From Prevotellaceae bacterium (GTDB taxonomy: Bacteria > Bacteroidota > Bacteroidia > Bacteroidales > Bacteroidaceae), in NCBI GenBank assembly GCA_021204715.1, contig JAJPYW010000234.1:1-5897 (forward strand): a stretch of 5,897 nt of DNA. Reading direction: 5' to 3'. The notes below the pieces were generated by a model, which was not told the DNA's origin, did no database searches, and was given only the letters and a program-made list of their open reading frames with translations. Shown piece after piece: positions 1 to 5,897 of the stretch (the stretch's first letter is position 1; each line of letters starts with the position of its first letter). A program made the position numbers and the translations under genes.

Positions 1-480
1 ACGCCCAAAGCCTGCCCCTGTCTTGACGCAAATGCCGTGTTCGGCCATGTTTAACCCCACTCATCCGGTACAACGAGCGCTTTTTTTATAACCGGCATCG
101 CTGGTTCCAAGTTCTATCAATACAAGGAGCCGCCGATTCCGGGTTACACCTGTGGGTTGGCTTTCTTCCAGCCTACCCTGTAGTTATCCCGTTTTTTCCT
201 ATATACAATTACAGCTTGCCGGCTTTTCATCTTGTCCATTCATTTATATGATTATTGTATGCTTCATAATCCAAGACATCGGCATAATAGTCAAATACAA
301 AATAACAAGACTATTTCATGTTTCTTGCACAAAAACGGGTGGTTTATGTAATAGCGGCGGGGATGATGGCTGTTTCTTCGCGGGGGAAGAACGAACGAGA
401 AGGCGCGGAAGCGGGCGGCGGGCACGCGCGGAGCGCCGGGAAAAAGACATAAAATGCGCGGATATTAATGTTTTTTAATC
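1..480. other. Gene-poor upstream region, no supported gene
   Basis: I find no convincing gene here. Positions 180-345 are AT-rich, and 350-445 is a GC-rich, purine-rich patch on the + strand. Open frames crossing this region change composition abruptly and do not use the codons of the two real genes (for example many CGG and GGG). Two weak inverted repeats are visible: CCGGT (65-69) with ACCGG (91-95) around a run of seven T, and a 9-bp stem with one mismatch at 154-162/170-178. Neither is a clear terminator or RNA gene. At the left edge a minus-strand frame starting at 48 (MAEHGICVKTG...) and a plus-strand frame ending at 54 both run off the window, so either could be the end of a neighbouring gene. 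Confidence 0.5.
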
Positions 481-521
481 ATAATATGTGAAGGGTGGAA
501 AACGGTGGGGAAAGCACTTTG

Positions 522-557
522 AACAGGCGCTTAATCAACAACCGCTTAAACAGGCGG
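522..557. repeat. Nested short direct repeats upstream of the promoter
   Basis: Two motifs each occur twice here: AACAGGCG at 522-529 and 549-556, and CGCTTAA at 528-534 and 543-549 (15 bp apart). A third CGCTTAA lies at 631-637, closer to the promoter. Spaced direct repeats upstream of a SusC/SusD promoter are a reasonable form for an activator site, such as that of a hybrid two-component or AraC-type regulator, but this role is inferred only from position and repetition. Confidence 0.35.
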
Positions 558-584
558 AAGCGGCGGGGATGTGTTGTGATAAAT

Positions 585-596
585 ACCGTTAACGGT
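585..596. promoter_or_regulatory. Perfect 12-bp palindrome, candidate operator
   Basis: ACCGTTAACGGT equals its own reverse complement over all 12 bases. It lies about 100 bp upstream of the predicted transcription start. A near-identical sequence with one extra A lies at 705-716, just downstream of that start, and a 10-of-12 match lies at 5884-5895. A repeated palindrome with no room for a hairpin loop fits a binding site for a dimeric DNA-binding protein better than an RNA structure. The regulator is not in the window. Confidence 0.4.
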
Positions 597-631
597 GACT
601 ATCGGCAAGGAGGCTTCAGTGCCGGTGAAAC

Positions 632-646
632 GCTTAATAAGTAAGC
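632..646. promoter_or_regulatory. Inverted repeat GCTTA-N5-TAAGC, candidate activator site
   Basis: GCTTA at 632-636 is mirrored by TAAGC at 642-646 with five bases between. It overlaps the third CGCTTAA copy (631-637) and ends 15 bp before the predicted -33 element. That spacing suits an activator that contacts RNA polymerase. The binding protein is unknown and the arms are short, so chance remains possible. Confidence 0.35.
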
Positions 647-661
647 ATTTATTTGCACTTG

Positions 662-692
662 TTTGATTGACTATAAATTATACTTAATTTTG
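662..692 (+). promoter_or_regulatory. Bacteroides-type promoter of the susCD operon
   Basis: TTTG at 662-665 and TAATTTTG at 685-692 are separated by 19 bp. This matches the known Bacteroides primary-sigma promoter pattern (-33 TTTG, spacing about 19-21, -7 TAnnTTTG) at every defined base. Transcription would start near 696-700, giving a leader of about 150 nt before the susC-like gene. It is the only full match to this pattern that I found in the upstream region on either strand. Confidence 0.7.
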
Positions 693-704
693 CTTCGTGG
701 ATTT

Positions 705-716
705 ACCGTTAAACGG
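705..716. promoter_or_regulatory. Near-palindrome over the start of the transcript, candidate operator
   Basis: ACCGTTAAACGG repeats the palindrome at 585-596 with one inserted A, giving CCGTT and AACGG arms around a single base. It sits at roughly +6 to +20 of the predicted transcript, where a bound repressor would block RNA polymerase. The one-base spacer cannot form the full hairpin in RNA, so a DNA-level site is more likely. Together with the copy about 120 bp upstream it could allow looping or cooperative binding. This is inference from position and similarity. Confidence 0.35.
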
Positions 717-797
717 CATAATAGATAAAAAAGGTAGAATTCACTAAAGATATTGCCGCATGATGCGATAAAATATTACGGGAAAAGAAACATAAAG

Positions 798-813
798 GCA
801 CTTGGCGAAGTGC
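798..813 (+). promoter_or_regulatory. Hairpin in the susC leader
   Basis: GCACTT (798-803) pairs perfectly with AAGTGC (808-813) around the loop GGCG, ending 32 nt before the susC-like start codon. It is the strongest stem I see in the predicted leader. No T-run follows, so it is not an intrinsic terminator. It might affect leader stability or binding of an RNA regulator, but no function can be read from the sequence. Confidence 0.4.
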
Positions 814-845
814 AGGGTTGAACACCAATTAAAAACTTTATTAGT

Positions 846-3800
846 ATGTGTATAAAAAGAATGTTATTTATCATGTTGTGCTTGACAGCAAGCATCGACA
901 TCGCGTTATCCCAGAACCGCACCATCACGGGAACGGTTGTTTCGGCTGAAGATAACGAACCGGTAATCGGGGCGACGGTAGTCATTGACGGCACCACGAC
1001 CGGCGGCGTGAGCGACATGAACGGCAAGTTCACGGTGGCCGTGCCCCCGGAAGGCAAGACAATGACAGTTTCCTACGTGGGCATGCTTTCCCAGACCATG
1101 CCCGTGAAGAACGGCTTGCGCGTCGTCCTCAAGATGGACACCCGCAAGCTCGACGAGGTGGTGGTCACCGCCATGGGCTTGACGCGCGAGAAGCGCTCGT
1201 TGGGTTACTCCCTGCAGGAAGTAGGCTCGGAAGAGCTCACCAAGGTGGGGCAGCTCAGCGTGACGGGCGCCCTTTCGGGCAAGTTGGCGGGCGTGCAAAT
1301 CAACCAGTTCGGCGGCAGTGTGGGCGCTTCCTCGCGCATCTCCATACGCGGCAACTCCTCCCTGCAGGCCGACCAGCAGCCGCTCATTGTGGTAGACGGC
1401 GTGCCCATTGCCAACGACACCCAGCGCACCGGCAACAACACCTACGTGGGCGTGGACTACGGTTCGGGCATCAACGACATCAACCCCGAAGACATTGAGA
1501 GCGTCACGGTGTTGAAGGGCGGTTCGGCCGCTTTGTACGGCATGCGCGCGGGCAACGGCGTCATCCTTATCACCACCAAGTCGGGCAAGAACACCAAGGA
1601 CGGCTTCAAGGTGTCTTACGACGGCAGCATTACCTTCGACCGTGTGGCCAACCTGCCCAAGCTGCAGAACTCCTACGGCCAAGGGTATAACGGAGACGAG
1701 TACCACTGGAAGCTCTACCACCCCGAGCTCTCCTACCAAGACTATGCCGAGCGGTACAGCTTCAGCTTCGTGGACGGCAAGGACGGCGGCATCAACGATG
1801 GCTTCGACGAGTCGTGGGGCCCCCGCTTGGACGCCGGCTTGCAGCTCGTGCAATATGACAGCAACGGGCAGAAAGCGCCTTGGGTGTCGCACCCGAACAA
1901 CGTCAAGGACTTCTTCCAGACGGGCATCTCGCACACGCACACCGTTTCCATCGCCGCCGATTCTGAAAGGTTCAGCACCCGCGCCTCGCTCTCTTACCGG
2001 GGGCAGACCGGCACCGTGCCCAACACCGACCAGAAGCGCTACTCGGCCGCCTTGAACACCTCCATGAAGGTGAACCGCACCGTCACGATGGACATGAGCG
2101 CCAACTACACGCGCACCCAGAGCGACAACTTGGTGGGGCAAGGCTACGGCGGCAACAACCCCATCAACGGCCTGCTGAACTGGTCGGCCCGGCAAATGAA
2201 CATGAAGACCTTGAAGGCCAACTGGGACCAGAAAGACGCCAACGGCGACTATACCTACTACAACTGGAACACCCAGTACGCGCTGAACCCCTATTTCAAC
2301 GTGTACGAGAACACCAACAGCTACCAGCGCGACCGCTTCTTCGGCAAGGCATCGCTCTATTACCAACCCTTCGAGTGCCTGAAGTTTGAAGGCCGCGCCG
2401 GCTTGGACTACTACAACGCCCAGTCGTTCGAGCGTCACTACCACGACAACAGCGACTACCCCAACGGCGGCTTCCAGCAGTACGATGAGAGGAACACCGA
2501 GCTGAACTTGGACTTCATCGCCTCGTTCAACAAGACCTTCGGCGACTGGAACATCACCGCCATGGCCGGCGCCAACTACCGCGACCGTGCATGGCAGGGC
2601 ACCACGCTGGGCGCCGACAACCTGACGGTACCGGGCGAATACACTGTAGGCAACGTACACGGTGTGCCCGTCACCTCGATGAGCCACAGCCACCTGCGTT
2701 CCAACTCGGTCTACGCCAACCTCTCCTTGGGCTGGAAGAACCAACTCTACTTGGACGCCAGCGCCCGCAACGACTGGAGCTCCACCATCAACGACTCGTT
2801 CTTCTACCCGTCGGTGAGCCTCAGTTGGATTGCCACCGAGTCCATTCCTTACTTCCGCGAGAACAAAGACGTGCTGAGCTTCTTGAAGCTGCGGGCAGGC
2901 TGGGCCGAGATAGGCAGTGCCACGAGCGCCTACCGCAACCGCGCCTACTATTACCCCTCGGACGCCGCTTTCGGTGGAACCTCCCTGATCTACAAGAGCA
3001 CCGTCTATCCCAATCCCGACTTGAAGCCCGAGAAGGTGAGGTCGTGGGAAATCGGCGCCGAGTTCGGCTTCGTCGAGAACCGCATCCACTTGGACTGGAC
3101 TTACTACAAGAAGAACACCTCCAATGAAATCCTGACCGTTACCTTGCCCTATTCCTCGGGTTACGCCGGCAAGCTGCTCAACGCCGGCAAGATTCAGAAC
3201 AAGGGCGTGGAGATACAGCTTGGTGCCGAGATTCTCAAAAGCAAGAAGGGATTGAACTGGAACAGCACGCTGAACTTCTCGAAAGACAACAGCAAAGTGA
3301 TAGAGCTTTATCCCCAAATGGGCTTGAACACCTACCAGATAGGCTGGACATGGGGCGTGGCTACCATGGCCGTGGCCGGCGAGAAGTGGGGCGACATCGT
3401 AGGCACGGCCACCGCCCGCGTTACCGAAGACGACGTGAAAGCAGGCACGGCCACCAAGGACCAGCTTGGCGCCATCAAGATAGGCTCCAACGGCTTGATG
3501 AAGACCGTAAGCGGTGCCAAGATGGGCAATGTTACCCCCGACTTCCTGCTGAACTGGCGGCACGATTTCAGCATCAAGAACTTCGGCTTCGGCTTCCTGC
3601 TCGACATGCGCGTGGGCGGCGACATCTGGTCGCAGACCATGGACCACAGTTACTATGCCGGCACCTCGGTGGTAACGGCCAAGGACGGCATACGCGAGCG
3701 CGCCATCGTGGTGGGCAAAGACATCGTGAAGAACAAGGCGTGCGTCATGAAGGACGCCGGCGGCGCTTGGGTGACCAACACCATCGAAACCGACGCCCAG

Positions 3801-4106
3801 TTCTACTACGAGAACAACCCCTCCTTGGAAGAGTACGTCTTCAAAGGCTCCTTCTTGAAGCTGCGCGAGGTCTACATCTCCTACACCCTTCCCAAGCGCG
3901 TGATGGCCAAGACGAAATACATCAGCGGCGCCACCGTCGCCCTTACCGGCACCAACTTGGCGTTGCTGTGGGTAGACAAGTCGAACACCATGCGCATGGA
4001 CCCCGAAACGGGCGGCGTGGCCAGCGACAGCAGCGGCGTGGGCTTCGAGCAATCGGCCGTACCCGGCTCGCGCAGCTTCGGACTGAAGGTGAACTTGCAA
4101 TTCTGA
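846..4106 (+). CDS. SusC/RagA-family TonB-dependent outer-membrane transporter
   Basis: This is the 1086-residue outer-membrane barrel of a SusC/SusD importer, within the usual family length. It should carry a nutrient into the periplasm using TonB energy. Residues 1-22 form a signal peptide (K4, R5, then a hydrophobic stretch, probable cleavage at ALS|Q). Residues 25-98 resemble the carboxypeptidase-regulatory-like beta-sandwich common in SusC proteins (RTITGTVVSAEDNEPVIGA). A TonB-box-like LDEVVVTAMG is at 102-111. The plug follows at about 115-248, with SIRGN (166-170), IESVTVLKGGSAALYG (217-232) and GVILITTKSGK. The rest is barrel, including NPDLKPEK (723-730), and ends in the terminal Phe typical of barrel proteins. 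There is no STN domain, so it is unlikely to be an ECF-sigma transducer. The start at 846 is chosen because the next ATG (861) would lose the basic residues of the signal peptide. No Shine-Dalgarno is present, as is usual here. The first codons are AT-rich and include TTA, which then disappears from the gene. The family call is secure; the substrate is unknown. Confidence 0.95.
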   Translation: MCIKRMLFIMLCLTASIDIALSQNRTITGTVVSAEDNEPVIGATVVIDGTTTGGVSDMNGKFTVAVPPEGKTMTVSYVGMLSQTMPVKNGLRVVLKMDTRKLDEVVVTAMGLTREKRSLGYSLQEVGSEELTKVGQLSVTGALSGKLAGVQINQFGGSVGASSRISIRGNSSLQADQQPLIVVDGVPIANDTQRTGNNTYVGVDYGSGINDINPEDIESVTVLKGGSAALYGMRAGNGVILITTKSGKNTKDGFKVSYDGSITFDRVANLPKLQNSYGQGYNGDEYHWKLYHPELSYQDYAERYSFSFVDGKDGGINDGFDESWGPRLDAGLQLVQYDSNGQKAPWVSHPNNVKDFFQTGISHTHTVSIAADSERFSTRASLSYRGQTGTVPNTDQKRYSAALNTSMKVNRTVTMDMSANYTRTQSDNLVGQGYGGNNPINGLLNWSARQMNMKTLKANWDQKDANGDYTYYNWNTQYALNPYFNVYENTNSYQRDRFFGKASLYYQPFECLKFEGRAGLDYYNAQSFERHYHDNSDYPNGGFQQYDERNTELNLDFIASFNKTFGDWNITAMAGANYRDRAWQGTTLGADNLTVPGEYTVGNVHGVPVTSMSHSHLRSNSVYANLSLGWKNQLYLDASARNDWSSTINDSFFYPSVSLSWIATESIPYFRENKDVLSFLKLRAGWAEIGSATSAYRNRAYYYPSDAAFGGTSLIYKSTVYPNPDLKPEKVRSWEIGAEFGFVENRIHLDWTYYKKNTSNEILTVTLPYSSGYAGKLLNAGKIQNKGVEIQLGAEILKSKKGLNWNSTLNFSKDNSKVIELYPQMGLNTYQIGWTWGVATMAVAGEKWGDIVGTATARVTEDDVKAGTATKDQLGAIKIGSNGLMKTVSGAKMGNVTPDFLLNWRHDFSIKNFGFGFLLDMRVGGDIWSQTMDHSYYAGTSVVTAKDGIRERAIVVGKDIVKNKACVMKDAGGAWVTNTIETDAQFYYENNPSLEEYVFKGSFLKLREVYISYTLPKRVMAKTKYISGATVALTGTNLALLWVDKSNTMRMDPETGGVASDSSGVGFEQSAVPGSRSFGLKVNLQF

Positions 4107-4121
4107 CAACGGTTTCGTCAA

Positions 4122-4157
4122 GCCAAAGCAGTGCAAGCCCTGTTGAACACTGCCGGC
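4122..4157 (+). promoter_or_regulatory. Hairpin between the susC-like and susD-like genes
   Basis: In the 93-bp gap, GCAGTG (4128-4133) pairs with CACTGC (4148-4153). The stem can extend outward as GCC (4122-4124) with GGC (4155-4157) across a small internal loop, and inward as CAA (4134-4136) with TTG (4143-4145). No T-run follows, so it is not a classical terminator. A role in transcript processing, or in setting different levels of the two messages, is plausible but not shown. I see no Bacteroides-type promoter in this gap, so the two genes are probably co-transcribed. Confidence 0.45.
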
Positions 4158-4199
4158 GGGAAATTGTAGCATATAATTCAACGATTAAAAGCAAACATC

Positions 4200-5738
4200 A
4201 TGGTACAGAAGATATTTAAAACAACACTCCTTGTATTCGCTGCCGCGGCCATGCTCACCACGGGCGGATGTACAAGTAAATTCGACGAGATCAACACCAA
4301 CCCCGACGCTTTTACCCAAAGCGTGCCCACCAACCAGTTGGGGTATGTATTACGCTACGTGGCCGCCCAGTATGGCGCGCTCGACGCCACGGGTATCTGG
4401 GCCGGGTACATCACCACCATACAGTATGGCGACACCTACAGCTACCTGCCCACGAACAACACCTACGGCAACAAGTTTGCCTGCTGCTACCGCTGCACCG
4501 AGCAGTTGAACGACATCCTCGAGCAGATAGCCGACAAGAACGAAGAAGATTGGAGAAGCCTGCGCTGGGCGGTGCGCATCACCCAACAGTTCCTGTGGCT
4601 TTGGACCACCGACCAGTTCGGCTCCATTCCTTATACGGAAGCCAACGGTATGGATACAGACAACAGGGTAGAGGCCAAGTATGATACACAAGAGACTATC
4701 TACACCGGCATTTTGACTGAATTGAAGACGATAGCCGACGAGATGGCTACCCTGCCCGCTGCAGGCGAGATAGGCGACGGCGACTTCCTCTTCAAAGGAA
4801 AGGCCGCCTTGTGGCGCAAGTTCTGCAACTCGCTGCGCCTGCGCGCGGCCATGCGCATTGTCAATGTAAACGAGGAGTTGGCCAAGCACACCGTAGAGGA
4901 GATAGGCGGCGATCCCGCCACCTACCCCGTCTTGGACAGCAGTGCCGACAACGCCTACTTCAACTGGACAGGCTCCAGCCCTTACATAGAGCCGTTTGCC
5001 GACAACGCGCAGACACGCGACGACCACGGCATGAGCGACATCTTCATCAACTACTTGGCCTCGATGCAGGATCCCCGCATCGAAACCATGGCCAAGAGTA
5101 TAGAGGAGAACTCAGGCTACAGTGCCGATAACGAAGTAGAAGGAACCGTTACCTACAACGGACACCTTTATAAAGGCTATCCCAACGGCATGATAGACCA
5201 AGCCACGCTGAGCGAGATATCGCGCATGGGCGCCATGTACCGCGACGCATGGGACGGTTTCACGCCCATACTGAAATCGTGCGAGAACTACTTCCTCATG
5301 GCCGAAGCCGCCCTGCGCGGCTGGAACGTGGGCATCACGGCACAGGAAGCCTACGAGAAGGCCGTAAGGCTCTCCATGGACGACAACCACATCGCTGCCG
5401 CCGACGCCGACGCCTACCTTGCGGCCGCCGGCGCCTTCCAAGGCACGTTGGAACAAGTCTACATGGAGGCGTGGGTGGCCCTGTTCAAGAACAACGTGGA
5501 GGCGTGGAGCAACTACCGCCGCACGGGTTATCCCAAGCTCATTCCGCAGTCGGGCAACTATCCCGGCGCGAAGAGCGCGTGGGGCGAAGGGGCTCACAAC
5601 GACGTGCCCTTCCGTATGCCTTATCCCGACAACGAGTTCAACTACAATACCGCCAACGTGAACGCGGCCTCGGCCAACATTGTGGACTACACGTGGGGTG
5701 AACAGATGTGGTGGGACACCCGCACAGGCGTTTATTAA
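4200..5738 (+). CDS. SusD/RagB-family surface nutrient-binding lipoprotein (SusD-like_2 type)
   Basis: This 512-residue protein is the predicted surface lid that binds the nutrient and passes it to the SusC-like barrel encoded just upstream. The N-terminus is a lipoprotein signal: K4 and K7, a hydrophobic run, then TTGGC with lipidated Cys24. The -3 residue is Thr, slightly off the standard lipobox. The charged CTSKFDE that follows resembles surface-export signals of Bacteroidota lipoproteins. FDEINTNPDA (28-37) is typical of the family branch called SusD-like_2. Other family marks are DQFGSIPYTEA (138-148), the helix around WRKFCNSLRLRAAMRI (205-220), ENYFLMAEAALRGW (362-375) in the TPR-like region, and RMPYP (472-476) near the C-terminus. 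Length is normal and no frameshift is visible. An unusual CCYRC cluster lies at 95-99. The start is preceded by an A-rich stretch without Shine-Dalgarno. Ligand class cannot be inferred. Confidence 0.93.
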   Translation: MVQKIFKTTLLVFAAAAMLTTGGCTSKFDEINTNPDAFTQSVPTNQLGYVLRYVAAQYGALDATGIWAGYITTIQYGDTYSYLPTNNTYGNKFACCYRCTEQLNDILEQIADKNEEDWRSLRWAVRITQQFLWLWTTDQFGSIPYTEANGMDTDNRVEAKYDTQETIYTGILTELKTIADEMATLPAAGEIGDGDFLFKGKAALWRKFCNSLRLRAAMRIVNVNEELAKHTVEEIGGDPATYPVLDSSADNAYFNWTGSSPYIEPFADNAQTRDDHGMSDIFINYLASMQDPRIETMAKSIEENSGYSADNEVEGTVTYNGHLYKGYPNGMIDQATLSEISRMGAMYRDAWDGFTPILKSCENYFLMAEAALRGWNVGITAQEAYEKAVRLSMDDNHIAAADADAYLAAAGAFQGTLEQVYMEAWVALFKNNVEAWSNYRRTGYPKLIPQSGNYPGAKSAWGEGAHNDVPFRMPYPDNEFNYNTANVNAASANIVDYTWGEQMWWDTRTGVY

Positions 5739-5782
5739 GACTCTCTGGTAAGGTTCTTGTTAACCTGAATAAAGTGTTTTGG

Positions 5783-5820
5783 GGGCCGTGCCGCGTGAGC
5801 GGCGCGGCCCTTTTTCTTTA
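5783..5820 (+). terminator. Strong intrinsic terminator of the operon
   Basis: A 12-bp GC-rich stem is formed by 5783-5794 and 5799-5810, with one G-U wobble (5789 with 5804). It is capped by GTGA, a GNRA-type tetraloop, and followed at once by TTTTTCTTT. It begins 44 nt after the susD-like stop codon. Its strength suggests that the operon ends here and contains only the two genes downstream of the promoter. Confidence 0.93.
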
Positions 5821-5838
5821 TAGAGGAAGGAGAATATC

Positions 5839-5848
5839 GAAGCGCTTC
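5839..5848. promoter_or_regulatory. 10-bp palindrome GAAGCGCTTC, candidate operator
   Basis: GAAGCGCTTC is a perfect palindrome with a central CG, located between the terminator and a possible next start codon at 5866. A core AAGCGCTT is typical of operators of LacI-family repressors, but a single short copy can arise by chance. No regulator is visible in the window. Confidence 0.25.
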
Positions 5849-5865
5849 CATAGGTGCTATGAACT

Positions 5866-5897
5866 ATGATAAAGAATCTGCATACGGTTAACGATAA
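5866..5897 (+). CDS. Possible 5' end of a further gene, cut by the window edge
   Basis: An ATG at 5866 opens a frame that stays open to the edge and reads MIKNLHTVND. It is preceded by AT-rich DNA, as for the two real genes. From memory of family patterns, an N-terminus with a TV motif about here is seen in some AraC-type regulators of Bacteroides, but ten residues are far too few to assign a family. No promoter match is visible between the terminator and this ATG, and the third copy of the ACCGTTAACGGT-like motif (5884-5895) lies inside it. The frame may be accidental. Confidence 0.2.
   Translation, partial: MIKNLHTVND

Noticed and set aside
65..96. CCGGT/ACCGG inverted repeat around seven T, as a terminator for an upstream gene
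   Set aside because: The arms are only 5 bp with a loop of about 21 bases, and the T-run lies inside the loop rather than after the stem.
152..478. 108-codon plus-strand open frame in the upstream region
   Set aside because: It crosses from AT-rich to GC-rich DNA with no consistent codon use, has no promoter match, and its translation resembles no family I know.
760..771. Tiny upstream reading frame ATG ATG CGA TAA in the leader
   Set aside because: It has three codons, overlaps a small stem, and carries no sign of a regulatory leader peptide.
2591..3127. Plus-strand frames inside the transporter gene (also 1642-2055 and 3350-4219)
   Set aside because: These are out-of-frame shadows rich in R, H, P and L, fully inside or overlapping a gene with clear domains.
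906..4181. Antisense open frame of 1091 codons over the transporter gene
   Set aside because: It is in exact codon register with the sense gene, so it stays open only because the sense gene lacks TTA, CTA and TCA. It ends exactly at the sense TTA codon at 906-908. Its translation is low-complexity and rich in V, G, A and H, with no recognisable fold.
4350..5027. Minus-strand frames under the susD-like gene (also 5112-5597)
   Set aside because: They are shadows of a well-supported gene in GC-rich DNA, with no motifs of their own.
5751..5766. AGGTT-N6-AACCT inverted repeat after the susD-like gene
   Set aside because: It is a 5-bp stem without a T-run, and the strong terminator at 5783 explains transcript ending better.
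1..5897. CRISPR array, tRNA, rRNA, insertion sequence or phage gene
   Set aside because: I saw no regularly spaced repeats, no tRNA-like cloverleaf, and no transposase or integrase frame with terminal repeats on either strand.

Overview
The window holds one transport operon of the SusC/SusD type from a member of the phylum Bacteroidota, most likely order Bacteroidales. The evidence is the paired TonB-dependent transporter and SusD-family lipoprotein, a promoter that matches the Bacteroides -33/-7 pattern (TTTG, 19 bp, TAATTTTG), and A-rich start regions with no Shine-Dalgarno sequence. The genes are clearly GC-rich, prefer TTG for leucine and almost never use TTA, CTA or TCA, while the upstream DNA is largely AT-rich. 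I cannot name the genus from sequence alone.

Layout. Positions 1-845 contain no gene I can support. The left part (1-480) is mixed AT-rich DNA with a GC- and purine-rich patch at about 350-445. The right part (480-845) looks like a control region: short direct and inverted repeats (522-557, 632-646), a perfect 12-bp palindrome (585-596), the predicted promoter (662-692), a near-copy of the palindrome just after the predicted transcription start (705-716), and a leader of roughly 150 nt with a hairpin (798-813). The susC-like gene (846-4106) and the susD-like gene (4200-5738) follow. They are separated by 93 bp containing a hairpin with no U-tract (4122-4157). A strong intrinsic terminator (5783-5820) closes the unit. 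The last 77 bases hold a 10-bp palindrome and possibly the first codons of another gene running off the edge.

How the genes work together. The SusC-like protein should be the outer-membrane barrel powered by TonB. The SusD-like lipoprotein should sit over it on the cell surface as a lid that captures the nutrient. The transporter lacks the N-terminal STN signalling domain, so it is probably not itself the sensor of an ECF-sigma/anti-sigma pathway. No degradative enzyme, extra surface-binding lipoprotein or regulator is visible, so the substrate (glycan, peptide or other) cannot be assigned.

I see no clearly new system. The most interesting signal is regulatory: three related palindromes (ACCGTTAACGGT type) placed on both sides of the promoter and at the far end of the operon.
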